Source of the DNA: Sinohyriopsis cumingii
Taxonomy: Eukaryota > Mollusca > Bivalvia > Unionida > Unionidae
Reading direction: 5' to 3'
Assembly: GCA_028554795.2 (NCBI GenBank)
Contig: CM068832.1
Location: forward strand, 90,080,511-90,144,510
DNA length: 64,000 nucleotides
In this document: positions 35,600-43,916 of the stretch, piece by piece
How the letters are laid out: each line of letters opens with the position of its first letter
How positions within the stretch are numbered: position 1 is the first letter of the stretch
Translations under genes and position numbers: made by a program
Notes under the pieces: generated by a model
The model's input: the letters and a program-made list of their open reading frames with translations, nothing else
Told to the model about the DNA's origin: nothing
The model's database searches: none

Positions 35600-38500
35600 C
35601 GCCGTTGCGTCTATTACACTCAAGACATGTTAACCTCACATTGTTTTTGACATGACCGAGACTGTTATCGATCCTGTCCACGGTAAATTGGCGAGCGTCT
35701 TTATCCGAATATCGCCAACTCATTATACAATTGCAACTCGCGCAGTGATTATTCTGTTGTTGTCGTAGCGAGATTATTAATTCGGCATCAATATCAAAAC
35801 GCCGCTGTTTTTTTTTATCCTGTTGGCGGTAACCCGAGAGTTTTCTATCAATGACGCTTGCATCGATGATGTCGTTGTCGTTGGTGACTCCGTCACTGAC
35901 TCCGTCAACAACAATTCTTCGAAGCTGATTGATCCTCCGTACTCGGGACACTGCAAGATAGACTAGATTCGACCATTCGATGCGATTATCAACTATCCAA
36001 ACAATTGTGTCGGCGATGGTTAGTCCCTGCGAGGAATGTATTGTTGTTGCGTATCCTAGCGTCCACGGGGATTTATCAGCACGTAGCGCGTCCTCGACGA
36101 CGCTGATATCAACGAGCACAATATCATTCAGCACGAGAATTTGTTTTTCTGTCCGGCCCGGGATTTCAACTTCAATGTTCTGCCGCCGTGTATCCGCGGG
36201 TCTATAACATAACGGCACTGGACGCGTTGGAAACTTTTCCTTATGCAACGTAAACAACTTCCGCTGAAGTGTGTCCCTGACTATCTTTCTACTCGCTACA
36301 ATCAAATCGTTTGGTCTCCATGTTTCCCAGAATTCATTTAACGGCGTTTCCGGAATCACCTCGCGGATTATTTCACACTGAATTCTATCCGGCTGTAATC
36401 TGATTAATTTTTTAACCTCGCGCAGTTGTTCATCAAGTGCTCGGTAATCAGTATCGGTTTCTTCATAATGGTCCACAAAACCCCTTAACCAATCATGTGG
36501 ACCCTCGCCGACAAATGGTGGTGGTTGGCCATGGTCCCCACACATGATTACCGCTGTATTCGCGCGCAGCAACCACTCAAGAAACATTTGTAAAGTATCT
36601 AACGAAACAGTACATATCTCATCCCAGATGATAATGTCGGGAATAAATTTTTCACCCATTCGATCAGGAGTCCACTCACCGCCGCTGTATCGAAAAAAGC
36701 TGTGATAAGTAACGGCGTCAACATTTCGTTGTTTTATCTCTCGCGCTAGTCTATGGGTCGGTGTAAGCACGATTATACTTGCCCGCGTTCGAAATAATTC
36801 AATTGCCCGAGTCGTCTTTCCTGACCCGCCACAGCCGCTTAAATAAACCGTCTTGTGTCTACAAATTGGATCAGAACACGATGGTGCATTAGACCATTCT
36901 GACAATTTATCACCGCGTAGGTAATTGTTCTCAACGATGACATTTGCTGACGGGGAATAATCGCGTCGTATTTCATTTTTAATTCTCCATGTACCCCAAC
37001 TCTCGTCCGGACTAGTAAACTCGGCTACGTTTTCCTTATACGCTACGTCTATATAAAACGAATCAACGGCTACTCTAACCGCGGTGTCGGGAAATCTATT
37101 TATCATCGAGAATAAATTGATAGCGGCGTAACCCAGCATAGACGCCCTCAAATGCGGGTATGCCGGGCTGTCTCCATCGCTGTAAGTAACAACTGTACCC
37201 AGCCTTGTTCCATTGGACAAGAAAGCTGTTTTGCAGTTCACGTATCTATTTTTCGCCACTGCGTCCTTGATTACGAAATCATATTCTGCGTCATCTATAA
37301 TTAGCCGTGAGCAATATCGTTTGTAGTCGCAGTTTTTTCCACCTTGTGTAAACTTACCAATTATTCTTCTACCGAGATCTTTTGCCTCTCTGTTTCGTTG
37401 GTTGAATATCCTCCTGGACCATTCGATGATATATTCCTCGTCGGCATCAATGTGTTTTCTGGATTCGTCAATTATGCTATCTAGACGCTCCGGTTCTGGT
37501 AACCAGACTTTAGTCTGCGCCCGGTATGATATAATCGCGTCACTGACAATTAACGAAACTAGCATTTTACAATCAATCATATACCGTAGCAGCGCTATTG
37601 GCAACCACTTCTTTTCAGTCATGTGTCTACCGATCCAAATATAGCAACAGCGATGAAGTCCTGCCGCGAATTCAAATGATACTATGCGAGCGAATCCGGT
37701 TAAATCAAAATCAGGCAGTGGTCCATTAATAGCAACACGAGTCATTTCATGACTGGGGTGTCCAAATCGTTTGAAATACTCAGCGGCGGATCCATACCCG
37801 AGAAAACTCGCTGGATAACAGGCAACCATATCAACCGAGATCATAGCGTCGCGGTTGTATTCAGTGTTCCATAGTCCACCGTGATAGTATTCCAAACAAC
37901 TGGATTGTACATCCGGCAGAAATTCCTTGCGCGTTGGTCTCCACGCATTTTTCCTTGCTGCAACATGAGCTACAACCGATGGAATCGTAAAACAATTTGT
38001 TAGCAGTTGTTCATCATGCTCTTCAAATTCTATGGCGGTTTTTTTCATCCTGTTGTGAAATGCTTCAGTGCGATATAATTCGCCGTTTGGTCTTACAAAC
38101 TGATCAAAGGTATCCGCATCGTTTTCAGCGCTGCGAAGTAACCACACTGATACAGGGTCGTTTTTACACAAGTAGGCAATAGCATCAAATAGTTTCCTCT
38201 CCGCGAGAAAACCGTCCTTGGAGAATTGTTCTCCCAGGAATTCTTCGGGGATATACTTTACTGTTCTATCCCGTGGAAATATTGTGATCGCGGGCGTCCA
38301 TGCGTGTTCGTTATGATCAATAATTTTGATTGGGGCTCCCTTCGATTTATACTTCGATTCGTATAATACTTCACCGGTTATCGTTGTAACGGTTATTGGA
38401 AATCTCAGCGATGTTTCTAATCTCGCTATGTCGCTGATGGTTGCTCCACGCTCTTTTACGGTTAGTTCCCACTGGTTGATTTTGCTACGTCGTAAATCAG

Positions 38501-39074
38501 TCAATTTGTTTCCTCGACATGCATTTGTAAAATGCTCTATTATTCGTTCTGCTACACAATTTATCCCAGTTGACTGTTTCATCGGTTTCAGTTTTCCGAT
38601 ATCAGGTTTCTTATTTAACGGGTATATTCCATAAACAACTGCTGTTTCAGGATACGCTCGTTCATAGTATGGTCTGTCAACTCCGGTTAACAGCCCCGGC
38701 TTGGAGTCGCGGCTGACAGTGACTGTTTTCATGTCGCTGAGAACTGGTTCAAATTTATCACGTATGATCCAATCGCCTGATTCCACCCGGACAATAAATT
38801 TTACTCTGAAGAAATATCTTTTACCGTCAAGTTGTGATATTATCATTGCTGCGCGGTTGTCGTTCATGGTAGCATCAACAACACCATCAATTCGAAATGT
38901 TGACCAACTATGAGATGCACCATCACGCTTGAATTCATTGATACAATCGCGTATTTTATTCAACAGGGTTTTATCGTTTATTAACGCTTTTGGTGTGTCC
39001 TTGAGGACTCTATCGAGATTGAACTTAATATTTTTCCAGGGCTTAATTACTGCTAATCTCTCAAACTCATCCAT
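35592..39074 (-). CDS. Replication fusion protein: family-B-like DNA polymerase, SF1 helicase and HNH nuclease
   Basis: A 1160-residue protein. Residues 1-400 hold no recognised catalytic motif (no clear 3'-5' exonuclease). The polymerase signature is divergent: motif A around D415 with YP at 420-421, a motif-B-like RRIIGKF (569-575), and motif C VAVDSFY around D671. The helicase part has Walker A GCGGSGKTT (747-755), Walker B WDEIC (817-821), motif III GDHGQPPPF (846-854), motif V TIHSSQGLT (1011-1019) and motif VI AVSRVRR (1041-1047), like Pif1/RecD-type SF1B enzymes. The C-terminus is an HNH/zinc module: C1111, C1114, DR at 1133-1134, GH at 1140-1141, C1150 and C1153. The start is the ATG at 39074; the open frame upstream has only a GTG. 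Canonical Polintons carry a stand-alone protein-primed PolB and no helicase. The polymerase call is weaker than the helicase and HNH calls. Confidence 0.85.
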   Translation of the reverse strand: MDEFERLAVIKPWKNIKFNLDRVLKDTPKALINDKTLLNKIRDCINEFKRDGASHSWSTFRIDGVVDATMNDNRAAMIISQLDGKRYFFRVKFIVRVESGDWIIRDKFEPVLSDMKTVTVSRDSKPGLLTGVDRPYYERAYPETAVVYGIYPLNKKPDIGKLKPMKQSTGINCVAERIIEHFTNACRGNKLTDLRRSKINQWELTVKERGATISDIARLETSLRFPITVTTITGEVLYESKYKSKGAPIKIIDHNEHAWTPAITIFPRDRTVKYIPEEFLGEQFSKDGFLAERKLFDAIAYLCKNDPVSVWLLRSAENDADTFDQFVRPNGELYRTEAFHNRMKKTAIEFEEHDEQLLTNCFTIPSVVAHVAARKNAWRPTRKEFLPDVQSSCLEYYHGGLWNTEYNRDAMISVDMVACYPASFLGYGSAAEYFKRFGHPSHEMTRVAINGPLPDFDLTGFARIVSFEFAAGLHRCCYIWIGRHMTEKKWLPIALLRYMIDCKMLVSLIVSDAIISYRAQTKVWLPEPERLDSIIDESRKHIDADEEYIIEWSRRIFNQRNREAKDLGRRIIGKFTQGGKNCDYKRYCSRLIIDDAEYDFVIKDAVAKNRYVNCKTAFLSNGTRLGTVVTYSDGDSPAYPHLRASMLGYAAINLFSMINRFPDTAVRVAVDSFYIDVAYKENVAEFTSPDESWGTWRIKNEIRRDYSPSANVIVENNYLRGDKLSEWSNAPSCSDPICRHKTVYLSGCGGSGKTTRAIELFRTRASIIVLTPTHRLAREIKQRNVDAVTYHSFFRYSGGEWTPDRMGEKFIPDIIIWDEICTVSLDTLQMFLEWLLRANTAVIMCGDHGQPPPFVGEGPHDWLRGFVDHYEETDTDYRALDEQLREVKKLIRLQPDRIQCEIIREVIPETPLNEFWETWRPNDLIVASRKIVRDTLQRKLFTLHKEKFPTRPVPLCYRPADTRRQNIEVEIPGRTEKQILVLNDIVLVDISVVEDALRADKSPWTLGYATTIHSSQGLTIADTIVWIVDNRIEWSNLVYLAVSRVRRINQLRRIVVDGVSDGVTNDNDIIDASVIDRKLSGYRQQDKKKQRRFDIDAELIISLRQQQNNHCASCNCIMSWRYSDKDARQFTVDRIDNSLGHVKNNVRLTCLECNRRNGAS

Positions 39075-39076
39075 AT

Positions 39077-39095
39077 AATTAAAACAAGTATTTAA
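39077..39095 (+). promoter_or_regulatory. Gene-border motif in the divergent polymerase/zinc-finger spacer
   Basis: AATTAAAAC followed by TATTTA directly before the ATG at 39096. The spacer is only 21 bp and must also serve the replication gene on the other strand. Confidence 0.45.
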
Positions 39096-39437
39096 ATGAA
39101 AGAATATAGTATAATGAATCACTGCAAATGGTTGATGATTGGGTCGATAACCCCGTGCAATAAATCATGTAGAGGTGAATTCTGCGGGTATCATTTACAA
39201 AGCGTTCGTAATGGTTCTCTTGGCCCTCTCCCGTGCTTGGTTTGCCACGTCGGTGTAAGAGGAAAATCACAGTTATGTATTAATTGTGGCGGAAAGCGAT
39301 ACAGGGAACTAAAACGCTATTATGACAAGCGAATTAAAAACGCCGTCATTGACCCCACCGCCGATTTCGTCATTAAAACCCCCCAAGACTACGTTGAAAG
39401 ATTCATAATTAAACCAAATAATAAATTAGACAAATAG
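39096..39437 (+). CDS. Small cysteine-rich zinc-binding protein
   Basis: 113 residues, or 107 if the ATG at 39114 is used. Two metal-binding clusters are visible: C21, C25, C30 and H33, then a CxxC pair (C47, C50) with a second pair (C61, C64) forming a zinc ribbon, followed by a lysine/arginine-rich helix. It is divergent from the replication protein, with 21 bp between start codons, so the two may share a promoter. A nucleic-acid-binding or transcription role is plausible, but I do not recognise the family. Confidence 0.7.
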   Translation: MKEYSIMNHCKWLMIGSITPCNKSCRGEFCGYHLQSVRNGSLGPLPCLVCHVGVRGKSQLCINCGGKRYRELKRYYDKRIKNAVIDPTADFVIKTPQDYVERFIIKPNNKLDK

Positions 39438-39450
39438 TATTATTATACAA

Positions 39451-39996
39451 ATGGACCAAGAATTTCAGCCGCATCCTGTGTTCGTCAGTTACGAGGCGTC
39501 TCGCGACGGCATTGTTAGAAACCGCAAACTGAAGAAGCCGGTTGGTACCGTAAATAATCACGGGTATTTAATGTTTGGTGCCGGAAAGAAGAAATATCTC
39601 TGTCACAGAATCATCTATGAATGTTTTCACGGATTAATCGAGAATGGGCTTGTTATTGATCATATTAATAATAATAAGACTGATAATTCTCTTACAAACT
39701 TGCAAGCCATCTCTCAGAGTGAAAATAGTAAAAAAGGCCAAACCGGTAAATACCCAAAGAAAGCAAAACCCGTAAAGTCATTTGATACAACAACTCACGA
39801 GGAAAAAATATTTCAGTCGATGAATGAAGCCAGTAGATACTTTGACATTTGTATCGCCTCAATACGAAAAGTAGCAGAACGAGTATATCAAACAGCAATC
39901 TCAAAAAAGACCGGGCATAGAATTCGATTTTCATATGTAGATACGAAGTCACCGGCGCCTATGGCGCTGACGAGGTCACGTCTAACGAATTATTAA
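39451..39996 (+). CDS. HNH endonuclease, homing-type (HNH_3 with NUMOD1-like tail)
   Basis: 181 residues. The nuclease core has HR at 52-53, then VIDHINNNKTDN with D70 and H71, and LTNLQ near 81-85, the beta-beta-alpha metal layout of HNH_3 proteins associated with group I introns and phage homing. The C-terminal half (about 120-160) has a FQSMNEASRYF segment resembling the NUMOD1 helix-turn-helix DNA-binding module. It starts 13 bp after the zinc-finger stop and is complete. It could be a selfish free-standing homing nuclease or be recruited for element replication or resolution. It is a second HNH module, different in type from the one at the end of the replication protein. Confidence 0.85.
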   Translation: MDQEFQPHPVFVSYEASRDGIVRNRKLKKPVGTVNNHGYLMFGAGKKKYLCHRIIYECFHGLIENGLVIDHINNNKTDNSLTNLQAISQSENSKKGQTGKYPKKAKPVKSFDTTTHEEKIFQSMNEASRYFDICIASIRKVAERVYQTAISKKTGHRIRFSYVDTKSPAPMALTRSRLTNY

Positions 39997-40051
39997 ACAC
40001 CTCGGGATTGATACACGGGGTTTCATTTTTCTTTTTATTAATATTTTTGAT

Positions 40052-40079
40052 ATTAGAAACAAGATGTTTTATAAGAATA
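40052..40079 (+). promoter_or_regulatory. Gene-border motif before the 40080 gene
   Basis: ATTAGAAAC then TTTTATAAGAATA, ending at the ATG. This supports the choice of start for the downstream gene. Confidence 0.45.
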
Positions 40080-40460
40080 ATGAATATCGAAGACATCAAT
40101 AATATATTAGCCGAGATTTCAAAATTAAAAAATCAAGGAATTGAATTATCTGATGGTCTCGACAGTGAAAAAATATTATCCGATTATGAAATTATTAACG
40201 AACAATCGAAACGGGGGCGTTTTACCCTGGCCCGCGAGTATTTTTTTATAAAACGATTACAACATACGATCAATGAAAACTTGTACCACAATGACGCAAA
40301 TGCATTCATTGGACTATTCACTGCCGTTGAAATAATACGAAAAAAACTTGGACGTGTTTATGAACGACGCAGGGAGATTTCTAGTAAAATCAAAAACATT
40401 AGAAGAATTATAGACGGAGCCTCCGGCGAGAAATTAGAAATTGCTTCGCAATTGCAATAA
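40080..40460 (+). CDS. Small helical protein of unknown function
   Basis: 126 residues, acidic at the N-terminus and otherwise charged and largely helical, with coiled-coil potential and no signal peptide in this reading. The open frame extends upstream to a TTG and would add a hydrophobic run. The ATG at 40080 is preferred because it follows ATTAGAAAC...TTTTATAAGAATA, matching the motif before other genes of the block. Its stop TAA shares one base with the next gene's ATG (TAATG), suggesting coupled expression. Family not recognised. Confidence 0.6.
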   Translation: MNIEDINNILAEISKLKNQGIELSDGLDSEKILSDYEIINEQSKRGRFTLAREYFFIKRLQHTINENLYHNDANAFIGLFTAVEIIRKKLGRVYERRREISSKIKNIRRIIDGASGEKLEIASQLQ

Positions 40461-41401
40461 TGGTAGGTGAATCACTTACTACTCGGCTAGCCAGAGAGCG
40501 GCTAGCAGCGCTTAAAAAGTTCATACCGTTACGAGACAGGGTCCGAGAACAACTTCAAACGCGGCAGCAAATGCAAACTGATTTTACTGTTGGAAGCGAA
40601 CAACTCTTTGCCCCGGTAACTAAAGCGACCAAAGATGTTACGGCGGCAACTGTACCCGTTCTTGGTGCGCTTGAAAAGATAGCGGCTCAGACCGAACAAA
40701 CAAAAAGGTCTTTAGAAACACTTCCTGCAAAAATAGCGGCTGCTACAACACGGAGGCCACCACCACTCGCTATAACCGAACCACAAGAACCTTATGTTAC
40801 AATGGCCGATGAAGAAGAACTAGGTGCTACTGCGAAAGAACCAGAAGAAGAAATACCCGAAGAAACACCAGAAGAAGAAATACCGGAAGAAAAAGAGGGG
40901 AATATACCCCGTATTGTACTCAAGAAGAGCACAATAGATGAAATTAGAGGCTTCAGCAGCAGGGAAGAATTAATTAATTTTACTGCCAACAATTTTGCTA
41001 AGAGCATACGAGATAAGAAGCATATCAATAGCGGTTACGAGAAAAATATAAAGTCGTTAAAGGACTGGGCAAGAATAGTGTATTTAGCAAGTAAACATAA
41101 AGATGCATTACCACATCGTAGTAAATCCGATTACGACGCATTCCACAAGGAAGTTAAGAGTATAACACCAAAAAAAGGAAAAGGATACCCTGTTGGTAAA
41201 GAATCCTACGGCGTTACCTGCCCTAATAGTGTTCTCAGTGATATATCACGGCTGGAAGTACTAATTGGAGGAAAACGAGCCGGAAATAACTCTACGGAAA
41301 TAATCAATGAGGCCGCTGATATTTGCAAGCGTTTATTTGCAGGCGGTATTATGGACATTAATGTATATCGAACGCTCATAGACGAACTCGTGGATGATTA
41401 A
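40460..41401 (+). CDS. Polinton accessory protein with acidic P/E-rich hinge
   Basis: 313 residues. The N-terminal third is helical and charged (about 1-95), a proline/glutamate-rich acidic hinge spans about 105-150, and a globular C-terminal half follows. It ends with a conserved-looking segment beginning LIGGKRAGN (268-276), which I recall in uncharacterised proteins of animal Polintons. LIGGK also fits the adenain cleavage rule (M/I/L)xGG-x, so it may be a processed virion protein (inference). It starts in TAATG overlap with the preceding gene. No enzymatic motif is visible. Confidence 0.6.
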   Translation: MVGESLTTRLARERLAALKKFIPLRDRVREQLQTRQQMQTDFTVGSEQLFAPVTKATKDVTAATVPVLGALEKIAAQTEQTKRSLETLPAKIAAATTRRPPPLAITEPQEPYVTMADEEELGATAKEPEEEIPEETPEEEIPEEKEGNIPRIVLKKSTIDEIRGFSSREELINFTANNFAKSIRDKKHINSGYEKNIKSLKDWARIVYLASKHKDALPHRSKSDYDAFHKEVKSITPKKGKGYPVGKESYGVTCPNSVLSDISRLEVLIGGKRAGNNSTEIINEAADICKRLFAGGIMDINVYRTLIDELVDD

Positions 41402-41427
41402 TTGGAAAACTGGTGTTTTTAATAAGG
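41400..41427 (+). promoter_or_regulatory. Gene-border motif before the 41428 gene
   Basis: AATTGGAAAAC (41400-41410) overlaps the upstream stop, followed by TTTTTAATAAGG before the ATG. Confidence 0.5.
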
Positions 41428-41913
41428 ATGATCATACACTACAACCATGATAAACCAGTACTCGTCTACGTGGTAAACTCGCGATTGCCTGTTTACCGCG
41501 CGTACTATGGAGATGGTCTCGGTAGCACCATTGCGGGGTTATTTACAAGAATGGCTCCAAAAGTAGCGCCGTTAGCCAAACAATTAGGAATGAAGGCTAT
41601 TGATGTTATTCGTGATAAGGGTATTAGTGCTATTGGAGATGTTGCCGGAAAGGTGCTTTCAGCCGCGCGGGACAAACTAATGTCATTGGTGAGGAGAAAA
41701 AAACAGAAACCACCGGTAATGCCATCAACGACAGTGATGCCTGCAAATGTCAGTAAAGTAATAAATAACGCCGTGGAAGAAAAATTAGAGTCGTTGGCGA
41801 CGACTCAGTCGTTGGCGACTTCGCCATCCGCCGATGCGGCAACCAACGCGCTCATGAACGCGATAGCGGGGAGTGGTTTAAATTCAAAGAATTTACGACG
41901 AAAACGACGTTGA
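41428..41913 (+). CDS. Small basic virion-associated candidate (GDGLGS-motif protein)
   Basis: 161 residues. After a short beta-like N-terminus comes YYGDGLGSTIAGLFTR (27-42), an amphipathic glycine-rich start typical of small Polinton/adintovirus virion proteins. A helical region, a basic patch RRKKQK (89-94), an S/T/A-rich tail and a very basic C-terminus RRKRR follow. IAGSG at 146-150 fits the adenain site (M/I/L)xGx-G. The ATG at 41428 is used because the upstream extension begins with GTG and the border motif AATTGGAAAAC lies just before. It may be a core or membrane-active protein comparable to adenovirus pX/pVI; this is inference. Confidence 0.6.
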   Translation: MIIHYNHDKPVLVYVVNSRLPVYRAYYGDGLGSTIAGLFTRMAPKVAPLAKQLGMKAIDVIRDKGISAIGDVAGKVLSAARDKLMSLVRRKKQKPPVMPSTTVMPANVSKVINNAVEEKLESLATTQSLATSPSADAATNALMNAIAGSGLNSKNLRRKRR

Positions 41914-41921
41914 TGGATTTC

Positions 41922-41937
41922 AATTGAAAACATCAAC
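41922..41937 (+). promoter_or_regulatory. Gene-border motif before the major capsid gene
   Basis: AATTGAAAAC (41922-41931), then six bases to the ATG. The AT-rich second box is missing here. Confidence 0.55.
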
Positions 41938-43377
41938 ATGATAAATAATAGAATGTTTGCGCGAACCGCTGATCCCGCGTTTGATATGGACGCCCCAGTG
42001 CGCAGGGATGATTCTGTCCGTGATTATCAATTTTATTCTTATTATGCAGCGCAACCCGACCTACGATCGCGAATTGAACTTCAAGTCCAAGATACCAGTA
42101 AATACTTTCTGCCGTGTGAAGCGTTTATCGAAATTGAGGGAGAACTCGTGACAAATGCTGCCGATAATGCACCATACGCAGATGACCATCGTGTTCGAGT
42201 TGGCTTCGTCAACAACGGTATCATGGCGTTATTTGAGAGCGCCAGATATCTTATTGACGGGCGAGAAATTGAATCAATAGAACGCGAGGTTGATGTTGCA
42301 ACGACGATAATTGGGTTAGCGAGATACTCGGATGATTATACAAGATCGGCGGGCCCATCTATGATGTTTGCGAAGGACACCACCAATAACGCTGACCATA
42401 TTCAGTACATCAACGTGCTAGTGGAAAAAGATACCGCAGTTGACCAGGTTGAAGCAAATAACCCAGACCGCAGAGTAAAACCAGTCGCTAATTTCAATAT
42501 TATAAAAAGCACCAACAATGATTACAATCTAGGATTCGCAGCACGAGTAGGAATGTTGCAAGGACCACGCCGACAGTTTTCATGCGCGATTCCACTCCAT
42601 CACATATTCGGATTCTGCAGAAATGTCAGAAAAGTTGTCTATGGGGCTAAGCATACAATCGCGCTGACGCGAAGGGGCGATGATAACAATGCAATATGGC
42701 ATGCTGCTGGCGTCGCTGCCGGTAAAGTCGTTTTAACTAAAATGGCATTGTGGATGCCGGTGCTGACTCCATCAGTTACCACGGAAGCACAATTGTTATC
42801 ATTTATGGAACAGGGAGGGAAATCGTTGTTGAGTTGGCTAGCGGTAACAACTGATGCTAAAGAGGATAACGTCGCCGATGCGTTTACATGGCACCTGGCG
42901 TCAAAACAGGGTGTTTCAGCCCCGCGTCATATATTCATAGCGCTGCAGAATAGGGAACGATTGGGTAGTCAAGAACGCAGCCATATGATATTTGATCAAT
43001 TAGGAGTCAGGGATGTTTCGCTGAGAATAAACGGACAACAGGAACCATCCGAGGACATACAGCTTAATTACGGTGACAACCATATCGCACGTGTGTATCA
43101 TCGATTGCTGTCGTATATGGGTCGTGATCAAAACGTCGACACTGGTTTGCAAATATCACAACTTGATTTTAAAAACCTGTATCCGATTTATTATTTTTCG
43201 TTGGAGCATCTTGATTTAACGAGACAATCCGTCGTTGATATACACTTCCGAGCTCGTATAGCCCCGGGTGGTGTTAATTACAGAGCGGTTGCTGTCATTC
43301 TCAGCGATAAATCAATGCTGCTAGAAGGTGTTGGTGGACGAATGAGAATCATTGATGCACCAGTAGAAAACATGTAA
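41938..43377 (+). CDS. Major capsid protein, double jelly-roll (hexon-like)
   Basis: 479 residues, predicted to trimerise into pseudo-hexagonal capsomers of an icosahedral shell. Features typical of Polinton/adintovirus hexons are the YLIDGREIE strand-turn (104-112), PLHHIFGFC near the junction of the two jelly rolls (219-227), and YPIYYFSLE in the last strands (415-423). Length is normal for Polinton capsid proteins. The ATG follows AATTGAAAAC by six bases. The gene is intact and leads the morphogenesis block (capsid, hydrophobic minor protein, protease, fibre, membrane protein, penton). Confidence 0.95.
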   Translation: MINNRMFARTADPAFDMDAPVRRDDSVRDYQFYSYYAAQPDLRSRIELQVQDTSKYFLPCEAFIEIEGELVTNAADNAPYADDHRVRVGFVNNGIMALFESARYLIDGREIESIEREVDVATTIIGLARYSDDYTRSAGPSMMFAKDTTNNADHIQYINVLVEKDTAVDQVEANNPDRRVKPVANFNIIKSTNNDYNLGFAARVGMLQGPRRQFSCAIPLHHIFGFCRNVRKVVYGAKHTIALTRRGDDNNAIWHAAGVAAGKVVLTKMALWMPVLTPSVTTEAQLLSFMEQGGKSLLSWLAVTTDAKEDNVADAFTWHLASKQGVSAPRHIFIALQNRERLGSQERSHMIFDQLGVRDVSLRINGQQEPSEDIQLNYGDNHIARVYHRLLSYMGRDQNVDTGLQISQLDFKNLYPIYYFSLEHLDLTRQSVVDIHFRARIAPGGVNYRAVAVILSDKSMLLEGVGGRMRIIDAPVENM

Positions 43378-43404
43378 TTGAAAACACAAACGCGTTTACA
43401 ATAA
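43376..43404 (+). promoter_or_regulatory. Gene-border motif before the 43405 gene
   Basis: AATTGAAAAC (43376-43385) overlaps the capsid stop codon, then TTTACAATAA joins the ATG. Confidence 0.6.
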
Positions 43405-43881
43405 ATGTCGTATAGTGTCGTCAGTGTAGAGTTGACTGATGGTCAAGTCAAGAAATTACGATCAAAGTCGGCTAAACAATGCGGGACCACAATAACGCTG
43501 AAGCCGTCGCAGATGGCAGGTGGTAATCATAAGATATCGTTGACGGCGCGTCAAATAAAACATTTCAATGATGCGATGAAGAATAAAAAGGGTGTTCAAA
43601 TAGATTTTTCAGCCGCAGCAATTAAAAACATGGAAAAGACCGGTGGGATATTTCCGCTGTTAGCTGCGATTCCGGCATTGATTGCCGCGGCCGCACCAGC
43701 AGTGGCTAAGGCGGCGGCGTTAGGAGCCGTTGGTACCGCGGCGGGGATGGCATTGAAGAAGGCAACCGGGAAAGGCTACAAAAAAAAACGACCCGTGGCC
43801 GGAAAGGGTCTAAGACTACCGGGAACCCCGTATTCATGGTACTCGGGAAAGGGTCTAAGACTACCAGGAACCGTTTATTGA
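43405..43881 (+). CDS. Small hydrophobic virion protein candidate (pVI/pX-like)
   Basis: 158 residues. The N-terminal half resembles small Polinton virion proteins: a beta-rich start, MAGGN at 37-41 (an adenain-type (M/I/L)xGG-x site), and an amphipathic segment. Residues 80-117 are an alanine-rich hydrophobic stretch able to insert into membranes, followed by a very basic tail. The C-terminus repeats GKGLRLPG at 133-140 and 148-155, produced by a 45-bp tandem duplication. The last 46 bp overlap the extended frame of the protease. A lytic or capsid-cementing role during entry is inferred from position and composition. Confidence 0.7.
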   Translation: MSYSVVSVELTDGQVKKLRSKSAKQCGTTITLKPSQMAGGNHKISLTARQIKHFNDAMKNKKGVQIDFSAAAIKNMEKTGGIFPLLAAIPALIAAAAPAVAKAAALGAVGTAAGMALKKATGKGYKKKRPVAGKGLRLPGTPYSWYSGKGLRLPGTVY

Positions 43882-43916
43882 CTCGGGAGTCAATGACTCC
43901 TGAGTCTATGACTCCA

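Noticed and set aside
39075..39122. Upstream extension of the replication protein to 39122
   Set aside because: The extension begins with GTG and would overlap the divergent zinc-finger start; the ATG at 39074 is the normal eukaryotic-type start.
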